The notes below the pieces were generated by a model. It saw nothing but the letters and a program-made list of their open reading frames with translations, made no database searches and was not told the DNA's origin. Shown piece after piece: positions 1-10,242 of a stretch of 64,000 bases of DNA. Source of the stretch: Mycoplasma collis ATCC 35278 (GTDB lineage Bacteria; Bacillota_I; Bacilli_A; Mycoplasmatales; Metamycoplasmataceae); NCBI RefSeq assembly GCF_000701825.1, contig NZ_JNJY01000002.1:28007-92006 (forward strand), given 5' to 3'. The position numbers and the translations under genes were made by a program. Every line of letters starts with the position of its first letter. Position 1 is the stretch's first letter.

Positions 1-723
1 AAATAATAAAACATTTTTTTTCTCATAATCTCTTAAATATTCAGCTGCTGTTATACCAATTGGGACAATTGACATTCTAGAACCTGCTGATTCATTCATC
101 CTTGAAATATACATCACTGAATTTTTCATTAAGTTTGAATTTTCTAATTCATTAAAAAGCTCTATAGCTTCACGTGATCTTTCTCCTGATCCTATAAAAA
201 CATTATAGCTTTGATTTTGTGTATATTTTTTATTAATATTAAAAATAATTTCTTTCATTAAAACAGTTTTACCAACTCCAGCTCCTCCAAAAATTCCTAG
301 TTTATAGCCAGAAATAATAGGAATGAAAAAGTCAATTGCTTTAATTCCAGTTTCAATTATTTGGGGTTTTTCATCAACAATTCTTTCTTTGTTAATTGTT
401 GAATTCATTTCTACATATTTTAAATTACTATTACGATTAGGAAGTAATGGTTTACCAGAAAAATTGTAAATATTATTTGCAGAACTAGAGCCAACAGGCA
501 CTAAAAATGCTTTTTTAGTATTTGTTACTACATCTGACATTTGAATATTTTTAATTTGACTAATTATAGTTGCTTTAACAATATTTTTATTAATTATTCT
601 TTCAACTGTTAAAAAAGTTTGATTTTCATGCATTGTTAAAACTGAATTAATTTTTGGTAATTCATTTTCAGAAAAATAAACTTCTACAACATCATTTTCA
701 AATCTAATTATTTTTCCACTCAT
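1..723 (-). CDS. F1-like (X0) ATPase beta-like catalytic subunit, 3' part cut by window edge
   Basis: First 241 residues of a catalytic-type F1 beta homologue; the C-terminal half lies beyond the left edge. Visible are the Walker A loop GGAGVGKT (residues 146-153) and GERSREA (180-186), whose Glu181 matches the catalytic glutamate of F1 beta, so this subunit should hydrolyse ATP. The family motif MNEPPGAR appears as MNESAGSR. The ATG overlaps the alpha-like stop codon (TAATG), with AGGAGA just upstream, so the two are translationally coupled. It is not the housekeeping F0F1 beta subunit: no a, b, c, delta or epsilon genes lie nearby and the upstream genes match the accessory F1-like X0 cluster of mycoplasmas. 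Assignment to that accessory ATPase rests on context. Confidence 0.9.
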   Translation of the reverse strand, partial: MSGKIIRFENDVVEVYFSENELPKINSVLTMHENQTFLTVERIINKNIVKATIISQIKNIQMSDVVTNTKKAFLVPVGSSSANNIYNFSGKPLLPNRNSNLKYVEMNSTINKERIVDEKPQIIETGIKAIDFFIPIISGYKLGIFGGAGVGKTVLMKEIIFNINKKYTQNQSYNVFIGSGERSREAIELFNELENSNLMKNSVMYISRMNESAGSRMSIVPIGITAAEYLRDYEKKNVLLF

Positions 724-2255
724 TAGCGATCTCCTGTGAGTTTTAATATTTTATTTCATTCATCATTGGTAAAGTTAACAAATTGATTATTTAGTTCAAT
801 TTCTCAGTTTAAATTAAGTTGATCACTATATTGCTTTAATGCATAAGCAAAAAAATCACGAGTTAGTTTTTCATCATAATTTTGACCTTCAATAATTTTT
901 TTAAAACTACTTTTAGCCATTTCATTATGATCAATTAAAACATTAATAAATTTCATTGCTCTTTCATGATCTTTAACATTTTTAAATGTTTGTCATAAAA
1001 CTAATTTTAAACTTAATAAAATAAGTCGATTAGAATATAATGAAAAACCTCTTTGATTGAAAATTTTTTCAATCATTCTTCCTTTAGCCAATAGATCTGA
1101 TGTTTCTTTATTTAATTCATAGTCTAATGTTGCTAATTTTAAATTCTTTTTATAGGAATAATATATTTTTCCAATTTCACCTGCTATTTTTTTAATAACA
1201 TAATTTTGAACACTACCTCCAGTTCTTGAAACTGAATATTCAATATCAATAGCTGGTAAATTATTAGAATTAAATAAATCACTGTTTGTAACAATTTGTC
1301 CATCTGTAATCGAAATAACATTTGAAGCTATTAAAGAAGTAATATCGCCATCTACAGTTTTTAAAATTGGAAGCGCTGTTATGGATTTACGATTTAAAAA
1401 TAATCCAGCTCTTTCTAATAAAGAAGAATGAGAGAAAAATACATCACTAGGCATTGCTTCTTTTCCAACAGGTTTATCTGTTAATAATGCTATTTCTCTT
1501 ATAATATTAGCGTGCTTAGTTAAATCATCAAATACAATTAATACATCATGAAAATGAGAGAGATTTTCTGCATGAGCCATACCAACATAAATTGATAAAT
1601 ATTGTTCATAAGCACTAATGGCTGGAGCATCTAAAATTATAGTATTAGCAAGAGCATTATTATCTTGTAAAATATGATAAATTCTTGATAAATCTTCTTT
1701 TTTTTGTCCAATAGCTACATAAATACACTTAGTTCCATTTTTAGCAGAATTAATTATTGCATTAAGTGCAATATGTGTTTTTCCAGTTTGTCTATCTCCA
1801 ATAATTAATTCTCTTTGTCCTTTACCAATTGGTATTAATAAATCAATAGCAATAATCCCTGTATACAATTGTTCTTTTAAAATTTGTGTTTGCATTAAAG
1901 GAGAATTTTGCACAAAAATTTTGCTTTTTTGATTATAAAAATTTTCACTAATATTTTGATTTTTTGGAAAAACTTCTTGGTTGAAAATATTTATAATTTT
2001 TCCAAAAAAATCTTTAGATGTCATTATATAATCATTGCTATTAATTTCGATTAATTCATCACCGATTTCAATGTTTTGTAAATATTTTTTATCAGCTAAT
2101 AAATAAGCTTTATTACGATTTGCACTAATAAGCATCATTTTAATATTTGTTTTATTAGAAATTGTAAAATTTTGTCTTTGCTTAAAATTGTAATTTCCAG
2201 TTACTTCAACAATATAATCAAAAATAGCACTTACAACTAATTTTTTTGCTTCCAT
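723..2255 (-). CDS. F1-like (X0) ATPase alpha-like non-catalytic subunit
   Basis: 510 residues once TGA is read as Trp. It shows the alpha-type P-loop GDRQTGKT (153-160), a Walker B-like strand VLIVFDDLTKHA near 238-249, SITDGQI (315-321), and SVSRTGGSVQ around Arg344, the arginine finger inserted into the partner catalytic site. Sequence is well diverged from housekeeping AtpA. The start is fixed by a strong AGGAGG about 10 bases upstream. It is the eighth gene of the array, 1 base after the 722-aa membrane protein gene and overlapping the beta-like start. With beta it should form the hexameric motor head that powers the MIB-MIP machinery; that coupling is established for related species and inferred here. 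Confidence 0.92.
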
Positions 2256-2256
2256 C

Positions 2257-4425
2257 TTAAAAAATTCCTCCTATAAATTTTAAAATTATTAAAATTATTC
2301 CTAATATTGTTATGGATATTGAAGAAAAGATAAAAATAATATTTTGTTTATTTATTATTTTTTTACTATTATATTTTATTAATGATATTGCACTTAAAAA
2401 AAGTCCTATAATTGTAAAAAGAATTCCAAAAATAAAAATAAAATATTTTTCATTAGTTTTATCAATTTTTGTACTTTCTAAAGCATTAGTATAAAGTTCT
2501 AAAAATTCATTATTTAAATTTTTCAAATCTTCTTCATTAAGTTTTGAAGTTTCAATATTTGAAAGGTTTAATAATTTAGAAACTATTTTAAAATCTTTAT
2601 TTATTTTCTCTAAATTATTCATATATTTTTCATATCATTTATTAGTATTAAAGGAATTAGAAATAACATGCTTTTTTTGTATCGCAATATTTTTATTTAA
2701 ATTATTGAAAAGCTTATTTATTAAATTAACATCAAATTTTTGGTTAATTTCAAATAATTTTTCTAATTTTTCATTTAATTTATTTTCATTTTCTTTTTCA
2801 AGTAATTTTTTATAAAACATTACATCATTTTCAAAACCAAAAGTTAAAAGGTTAAAGAAATTAAGTCCATTTTCTTTTTCAAATTTAAACGCTTTAAGAC
2901 TATTTATATAAAATTCTTTTCAGTCACTTTCAAATTTCCTTATTTCATTTTCAGAAATAATGTTTTGCTTTAAAAATTGTTTTTCATAATTAGCAAAAAA
3001 GAGTTTTTTAACTTCGGCAAATCTTTCAGTTGATGTTTCATTTTTATCATTTTCATAATAAAAATTATTAGCTGAATTTATAATCAAATTAAACAATTGA
3101 TTTTTTAATGAGCCAGAAAAAATTTTTGAAAAATCCATTTCTTTTCCAATTTCTAACTTATCATAAATGTCTAAATAAATATTTTCTATAACATCAATGC
3201 TTTTTTTGAAAATAGTCTGATAATTAGTTGAAACATTAGTTTTATTAATTTTCCCTTTATATTTTCTATTTTTTAATGGATCACTAATATCTTTAATTTC
3301 AATTGTTAAATCTAGCAAATTACCATCACTAGATATTTCGTTTATTTCTGTAACTTCATATTTATACTTAGTTAGAATAGGATTATCAAAAAAGAAAAAA
3401 TTTTCCGATTTATTTTCACCATTATATGAATTAAAACTATTTTTTAATTCTACAAATGATTTAGATAAATGTTCAGGATTAACAAAAGGAGTTAAAATTC
3501 TTAAACGTTCAACGTTTGTTAATATTTCTGTATCAATCACATCAGCTTTTAAACTAGGGTTGGTTTGTAAAATTTCTTCAAATTCTGGTGCAAGTTCACC
3601 TTTGTCTTCCGTTTCTTCTTTTTTCTCTTCTTCTTTTTCTTGTTCTTCATTTTCATCAATGAAATTTTGCTTTATATCAAATTCAATAAATCTTCTTTGA
3701 TATTTGCTAGCGATATATTCGTTAAAATTATTTATTTCTGATTCTTGAAAAAAATTCGGAACAACAGTTGAAATTTCTTTACCATCATCCTGTTTTAATG
3801 TTTGGAACTTTAAGATTTCTTCTTCTTTTATAATTAAAATATCATCTTTATTGAAAACAATTTCAAAAAATTCTTGTATTAATTTATTACCATATCTTGT
3901 TAAAATAGTTTTAAATTCTTCATTTTTAATATTATTTTTTTTATCTACTTCAACATTAGTTTGTGAATCATTATTTTTGAAAAAGGGATTATAATCATAA
4001 TTTTTATCATTATTTGATAATGAAATAACTTTTTTATATTCATTATCATTAAATTTAATATCTGAAAAATTATAATTATCTTTTTCAAAAATATTGTTGA
4101 AAAAAATTGTATTAAAACCATATTCAGACGGATTAGAAGCAATATTTTCTTTATTAGCTTTTAAAAAAAGTAAAAGATTTTCATAATAAAAAAGATTTGA
4201 AAAACGAACATTAAAATCAATTTTTTCTGTGTTATTTGTTTCTTCTAATTTTAATTTTTCAATTCTTTCAATAGCCCCATCAATTGCTTTTAAAAACATT
4301 TGTTTAATTTCATTTTTATAATCAAGTTCACCAACATCAACACTCAAACTTATAAATGGAATAATAGCAGGAATAACAGAAAGTGATGCAAATTTTACTA
4401 GATTTTTTTTAATCTTTTTAAACAT
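2257..4425 (-). CDS. Large membrane-anchored subunit of the F1-like X0 ATPase cluster (722 aa)
   Basis: Several apparent open frames join through TGA-Trp codons (for example at 2920 and 2635) into one 722-residue protein. An N-terminal hydrophobic segment (about residues 8-28) acts as signal or anchor. A long polar domain follows, with an Asp/Glu/Lys-rich stretch near residues 255-285, and two hydrophobic helices close the C-terminus (about 660-722). Its place directly before alpha and its topology match the large transmembrane subunit of the seven-gene F1-like X0 clusters; no enzymatic motif is visible. It may anchor the head to the membrane or act as a stator; this is inference. Its last codons carry the AGGAGG used by the alpha-like gene. 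Confidence 0.75.
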
Positions 4426-4427
4426 AT

Positions 4428-4889
4428 TTATTTCATCCTTTCTATTTTTAAATAGTTAGAAACTTCATATAAATAAATTTGTGACTTAATATTTTCCATT
4501 TTTATTAAATTATCAATTGAATTTTCTAATTTATTTAATAATAATAAATAATTTAATTCTTTTTTAAGGGTTTTAATTAAATCTTTTTTATTTGTATAAT
4601 TGTTTACTTCACTATAGTTGTTTTTGATACTTGAATTAAAAATAATAACTTCATTGTTTTCATTTATTAAATCACATTTTTCTAAAAAAATGTAATTTTT
4701 CTTATTCAATTTGCTATCAACTATATTTATGAAAATATAATCAAAACTAGCAAGAGATGTATTATTTAAATTAAATCATTTTAATTCTTCATTGTTATAC
4801 AAAAATAATTCTGAATTTCAAAAAACTTTTTTTTCATTATTTGCAAAATAAATAATTATTTTAGATAAAATATTTTTTTTGTTATTCAT
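4428..4889 (-). CDS. Small soluble subunit of the F1-like X0 ATPase cluster (153 aa)
   Basis: Reads from ATG at 4889, overlapping the end of the gamma-like gene by 8 bases, through two TGA-Trp codons to TAA at 4428. AAGGAAAA lies upstream. A shorter reading from an internal TTG would drop the first 60 residues and has less support. The protein is soluble, with no signal or membrane helix; the second half (about 95-135) is Leu/Lys/Glu-rich and probably helical. No known domain recognised. Its position between the gamma-like and large membrane subunits suggests a small conserved subunit of the complex, perhaps a connector. Confidence 0.65.
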
Positions 4890-5790
4890 AATCGTTTTTT
4901 CCTTTTTCATAAAGGCTTAATTTATTATTGTTTTTGGTAATCATTAAAATTTCTTCTAATTCTTTTTCTCTTTTAATTTTGATAATTTGCCTTTTAATTA
5001 AAAAAAGTTTTTGTTCTAATTCTTTAATAATTTTATTGTATTTAACTAAGTTGTTTTTTGCATCATAAAATTTTGATTCAATAATAAGTGAATTAATAGA
5101 ATTCTTTATATAAGTGTCGATTGAGTTCTTTATAAAAGTATTAACATTAGGATAAATACTATAGTCACTTATTTTTTTATTTATCGTTCTTATATCTTCG
5201 ATTTTAAATTGTGTTATGTCAAAATCTTCTAAAGGTAAAATTGTAAAATAACCAGAATGATTTTTATTTGAATTTAAAATAAAATTAACTTTTGAATAAT
5301 TATTTTTTAAATATAAATATTTAATAGTAGTTGTTAAAAAAACAGATAAATTTTTATCAGATGTTTCGAAAATTTTAAGTATATTTAAATTATTTTTTTC
5401 TAAAAATAATTTTGCTTCATTGTTTAAAGCGATAAAATCAATATTTTTTGTTTTTATATTTTCTAGAATAATTTTTTCATATCTAGAATATGAATCAACA
5501 TTATATTTTTGCTTTTCTTTCAAATATATTCAAAGTTCACGTTGTTTATTCATTTTTTTATTTCAAAAAAACAAATTATTTTTTCTTCTTTTAACAAATT
5601 CATTGTCAATATTGTATAAGTCAGAAATTTTTTGAATTGATTCTTTATTAAAAAAAGCATTTCTCGCAAAAAAACTTAATTGATTATTTAATTTTAATAT
5701 TGTAATAAGTAAAATATTTTTTTCGCTATTAGCTTTTTTAAAAATTTTTTCTAAATTTTCTTGCTTTTTAATAATTTTTTTTATGTGCAT
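4882..5790 (-). CDS. Gamma-like rotor subunit of the F1-like X0 ATPase (302 aa)
   Basis: Joining two open stretches across TGA-Trp at 5563 and 5530 gives 302 residues, close to F1 gamma (about 290). As in gamma, it starts with a Lys-rich helix (1-45, with IKKIIKKQENLEKIFKKANS), has a mixed central domain, and ends in a long charged helix (about 245-290). These two helices are what forms the coiled-coil shaft in F1. Sequence identity to true gamma is low, so the call rests on architecture, length and position. The ATG overlaps the stop of the 171-aa gene (TAATG), implying coupled translation. Confidence 0.65.
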
Positions 5791-6305
5791 TATAGGCTTG
5801 CCTTATTTATTAATTTATAATTAAAAATTAATTTAAAAGTATTTGAAAATGGAGAAAAAATCAAAATCATATTAGGAAAAATTTCTATTTTAAATTTTTG
5901 ATTTATTAAAATAATTATTTCTTTATTTAAATTGCTATAAAAAATTGAATTTGTTGTTAGTTGCTGAGGAGTTTTAAAATTTATAAAATCTTTCGTTGCA
6001 TTAGGAACTGAACTTATAGCAGGAACTAATAATTCATTTGTTAGTTTATCTAATGTAAATATGATATTAAATTTATCAAATGAAATACTAAATTTTTTTT
6101 CAATTGCCATTTCATATTGGGATTTAAATTTTTTATAAACTTCACTTTCAAAACCAATATCAGATTTGAATAAAACAGTAGAAATAAAACGATTATAAGA
6201 AATAAAATCAGAATCTTTTTTTGCCTCTTCAAAATCTTTATTTAATGAATAAGTATTAAGTTCAATTTCATTCTTTTTTTTAGAATTAAAAAATTTTATT
6301 TTCAT
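5790..6305 (-). CDS. Small subunit of the F1-like X0 ATPase cluster (171 aa)
   Basis: Complete frame from ATG at 6305 to TAA at 5790 with no TGA codons. The protein is soluble. After a Lys-rich start the C-terminal part is rich in beta-prone Ile/Phe/Leu stretches (about 115-165). I recognise no domain. It lies between the polytopic membrane protein (3-base gap) and the gamma-like subunit (TAATG overlap), so it is almost surely part of the ATPase complex. An epsilon-like or central-stalk role is possible but unproven. Confidence 0.6.
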   Translation of the reverse strand: MKIKFFNSKKKNEIELNTYSLNKDFEEAKKDSDFISYNRFISTVLFKSDIGFESEVYKKFKSQYEMAIEKKFSISFDKFNIIFTLDKLTNELLVPAISSVPNATKDFINFKTPQQLTTNSIFYSNLNKEIIILINQKFKIEIFPNMILIFSPFSNTFKLIFNYKLINKASL

Positions 6306-6308
6306 TTT

Positions 6309-7802
6309 TTACACCATTTTTTTACTTTCTGTTTTTATATTTTTTTTATTTTTAAAAATTTTTATTTTAATGATTAAAAGTTCAATTGAAATTGCAATTA
6401 AATAAATAATTCATAATAAAATAATACTAATAATCATGATTTCGCTAAAGCTAAAATATTCGCTTATCGTTTCTAAAATAAAGTTATTGCTTTCATTAAT
6501 AATAATGAAATTTAAATTCTCAATAGCAATAATCAATAAAATATTTATCAAAAAAATATTAGTAATAAATATCGGGATATTAGAATTAAATTTATCTTTT
6601 CAAAAATAAATGAAAATTAATATTAATGAAAAAAAACTACTTAATAAATAAATAAAATTAAACCTATTTATCTCGCTATTATTTAAAATCAATATTATAA
6701 AAGTTATAGTTCATAATGTTATTTGAAATACAATGTATAAGATTGTTTTACTTAAAAAAGTATTTATGATTTTTTTAAAATAAATTTTTATAAAGATAAA
6801 TAAAAAAATTAATAATAAAGCTAAAAATAGATAAATAAAAATATTTAAAAAATTAAAATTATCATTTGCTTCATAAATTGAATTATTATTTTTTGTTTTT
6901 ATTAAATTAATAATAAAGTTAAAAAAGAAAGCAAAAATTATTGTGGTTAAAACTATTGTTATATTTTTAAAATATTTTTTAGGTAATTGTTTAGTAATAG
7001 TTAAATATATTTTATCTATATTGATAAATATAGAAATCATTGTTAAAAGAAGAGAAAAAACAAAAATTAAAAAGTTATTAAAAAAATTGTTTGTATAAAA
7101 AAGTCGACTAATAAAAACATAAATTTTATTATTAACAAATATTTCCTTTGCTATATTTTCTGAATTTAAATCGTTATTTTTAATAAAAATAAAAATTAAA
7201 ATAAAGTAAAATAAAAATAAAATTAATTCACTTGCAACACTAATTATAACCATTCATTTTTTTACAGCTGATAAAGGATTTATTTTTAAATTTAAATATC
7301 AAGAATAAAATTTAAAAATTGAATTGTATAAAATATATAGAAATAAAAGGATATTAGTATAAAGTGTTTTGTTTAAAGAATTAATAGTAATTTCAGATTT
7401 TTCAAAATCTTTTGGATTATATAAAACAAAAATTAAAATAAAACTTGTAAAAGTAAAAAATATATAGCCCAAAAACCAAATTTTATATTTTTTTATTGTT
7501 TCTTTATAATTGTTTAAATTAAGAAAATTTTTAATAAAGGAAGAATAAAAAATAAATAATAAAACCGTTGTTTTTAATAAAATAATTAAGTTAATTAACT
7601 GATTTTTATAAATACTAAAATCAAATAATACATTTTTAAATTCTAAATTAATAAAAATAGCTTTATCAGAAAAAGAAAAAATAAAGAAAGTACCTAAAAA
7701 TAAAAATATTATTAATAAATATTTAAAAAATAAATAATAAAAATTTTTATTATTTATTAATTTAAAAAATAAATTATTTTGTTTAAAATGTATATTCGAC
7801 AT
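6309..7802 (-). CDS. Polytopic membrane protein of the F1-like X0 ATPase cluster (497 aa)
   Basis: Reading TGA as Trp (7299, 7254, 6711, 6600, 6411) yields one very hydrophobic 497-residue protein with about 11-12 membrane helices, for example near residues 22-44, 69-92, 107-127, 147-166 and 185-206. It resembles no F0 a or c subunit: I see no c-ring hairpin and no conserved essential Arg/Glu arrangement. It follows the protease gene by 2 bases. In F1-like X0 clusters such a protein is the candidate membrane partner that receives or transmits the work of the motor head. Homology search against known cluster members would settle the family. Confidence 0.7.
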
Positions 7803-7804
7803 TT

Positions 7805-10234
7805 TTATTGTTTATCTTTCTTTTCATTGTTAAATTTAAATTTATCATCAATTTTATCTAAACCGTTAGGGAATAAATTTGTTTTAAAATCAGAGTTTTT
7901 ATAAAGTTCTTTCAAAGCTTCACGATAAGAGGATTTTTGGTCTTTTCCTCCTCCATAAATAAGATCATATTGAGGAAGATTATATGTTCCAAATAAACCA
8001 TCATAATTATAACCGTTTGATCTAAAAGCTGTAGCTAATCCTGTTTTCGCTGTTTGATTTGCACTTGTATGATAAATTCCCACTAATTCATTATTTTGAT
8101 TTCTAACAGATGATCCTGATGCTCCTCCAAATGGCGAATATTGTCTAATCACATAATTAAGTCCAGATGCTAAATAAGAATTACCATCATTGTGTTCATA
8201 TAAAAAATTCCTATTTTTAGGAACAGAAATAAATAAATCGCTAATTCCTGGTTTATCGATAAAAGATCTATAACCAATATTATATGATAAATTATTGTTA
8301 GAATTTTTCTTTTTATTTTCAGCATCTTTACTTAAACTATTTTCATCTTCTTGACTTTGCTCATATAATCTATAATCCGCATTAGTTCATAATGAATAGC
8401 TTGCTTTTTCTTTTTCTAATTGTGCTGAATCTTTATACTGATCTAAAAAGTAATCTTCATCAGCTCTTGGATATCCAACTACAAATAAATTATCATGATT
8501 TTCATTATAATTTTGATTTTGCTCATTTGTATAAATTTTATCTTGAATTTGACTATAATCTTCTAAATAAGTTTTTGCTAAAAATTTAATGTGTTTATCT
8601 TTATTATTATAATAATCATTAGTAACTAATTTGGCTAATTCATAAAAATCTTTAGCGAATTTTCCTTCTCCTACTTCATTAGTATTTAATTTACTAAAAT
8701 CGATTTCGATAACAGCAAATTCAGCTGATTCTTGAATTTCACTCTGCACTGTAATATTATCAGTATTTACATCAATAGAACTACTAAAATTATTAATTTT
8801 CATTTTTAATTCATCAATATCGTTTGTAATATTTGCAATATTTCAATTTTTTAATGAATTATCAATATTTTCTATTTTTTCTCTTATTAATTTTTGTTTT
8901 TTATCTTCATTATTTTCTATATTTTGAGAAGATAAATAATTATTTAAATTAGATATAATCAAATTTAAAACTTTTTTATATTTTAAAATATTTAAAATTT
9001 TAGTTTTTTGTTCAGTTTCTAAATATTCACCATAATTAGCATTTAAATAATCTTTTGCTTCATAAACAACTTTTACTGCTTTTTCATTTGTTGTGCTATT
9101 TTTAATTTCAAATCCTTTACGATAAAACGAATCATCTTGCTCGACAATTTTATATTTAGTAAATAAATTAGCCCTTTCTGGTTTAAGTCATCTTAAAAAA
9201 ATTGAAGATGTACTTTCATTGAATTTTTTAGCTACGTGTAAATTAGTTGCAAAATATCATTTAGTAGGGTATTTTGAACTATCTTTAGGAATTTCATAAT
9301 CTAAAATTCACATTGTTCCAGTTTCTTGAGATGAAGTATTTGGATCATTTGTATCTTTATTTGAAATAGTAATACTTAAAGTTTGAAGTGCTGCTGTTTT
9401 ATATTCTTCTGAAACAAGCATTCTTGCTAGTCCTGAAAGTTTATGATTATCCCTATTTCTTGCATCTACTCAGGAAGGACCTACAACTATTCCGCTTCCC
9501 TCTTTAATTTTTAATCCTTTAAAATTCCCTGCATCATCATAATTAGGAACGCTAAAACCTTTTAGATATAAATCATCTCAGTTATCAATATTTAATTTAT
9601 CTGCTTTTTGATTAAATTCTTCTTTTTTAGCATCAGTAATTGTTGTATTTTTCCTAATCTCTTTAAGATCAACTTGGCCATTAGCTGTTAATTGATTTTT
9701 TAAAACGTTTAAATATTTAGGTGAACTTAATTTATATCTATCTTTTAAAGAAGCATCTTTTCATTTTTTTAATTCTTCTGAATTTAAACTTACAGAATCG
9801 GTTATATTTGATTGGATAACCCCACTACTTCCCGCATTTATAAAATTCTTTTTAAAGTCGCTAACTTCTAATTGTTTGTTTACATTAGAATTTTTATCTC
9901 TATAAACAATTGTTAATTTTCCAGTTAAATTGGAAATAGAATTACCATTTGCATCTTGATCATAAATAATATTAACTATTTGTATTGATTCTGAACTAGC
10001 TTTAACATTAGCGACTTTTATATCTCCTGCATATAATTCAGCTTTATCTACAACTTGTCCAAAATCATTTGTAAATGAAAAATTTATTTTTTCAGTAATT
10101 GGATTTGGATTAATGTTTATTGGATTAGGGTTAGGCAAACTTGGTTCAGGATTAGTTTGATTATTTGAACATGCAATAATGCTAAAAGGCGTTATTGTTA
10201 ATAAATTTGTAAGTAAAAGTAATTTTTTTTTCAT
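7805..10234 (-). CDS. mip: MIP-like immunoglobulin protease, DUF31-family serine protease lipoprotein
   Basis: 809 residues across several TGA-Trp codons. A lipoprotein signal ends in SIIAC, so the mature protein is surface-anchored through Cys22, followed by an Asn/Pro spacer. The DUF31 serine protease fold is shown by FATNLHV with the catalytic His333 and by GGASGSSV with the nucleophile Ser706. The acidic triad member is less clear: the usual DFAV reads EFAVIEIDF here (Glu505, Asp512). The 8-base gap after MIB, with AGGTGA overlapping the MIB stop, makes them one transcription unit. MIP proteins cut the heavy chain of antibody held by MIB, separating VH from the rest. The cognate pair is inferred from adjacency and motifs. 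Confidence 0.88.
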
Positions 10235-10242
10235 TTTATCAC

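Noticed and set aside
1..2255. Housekeeping F0F1 ATP synthase operon
   Set aside because: Strong divergence of alpha, no a, b, c, delta or epsilon genes, and linkage to MIB-MIP point to the accessory F1-like X0 ATPase.
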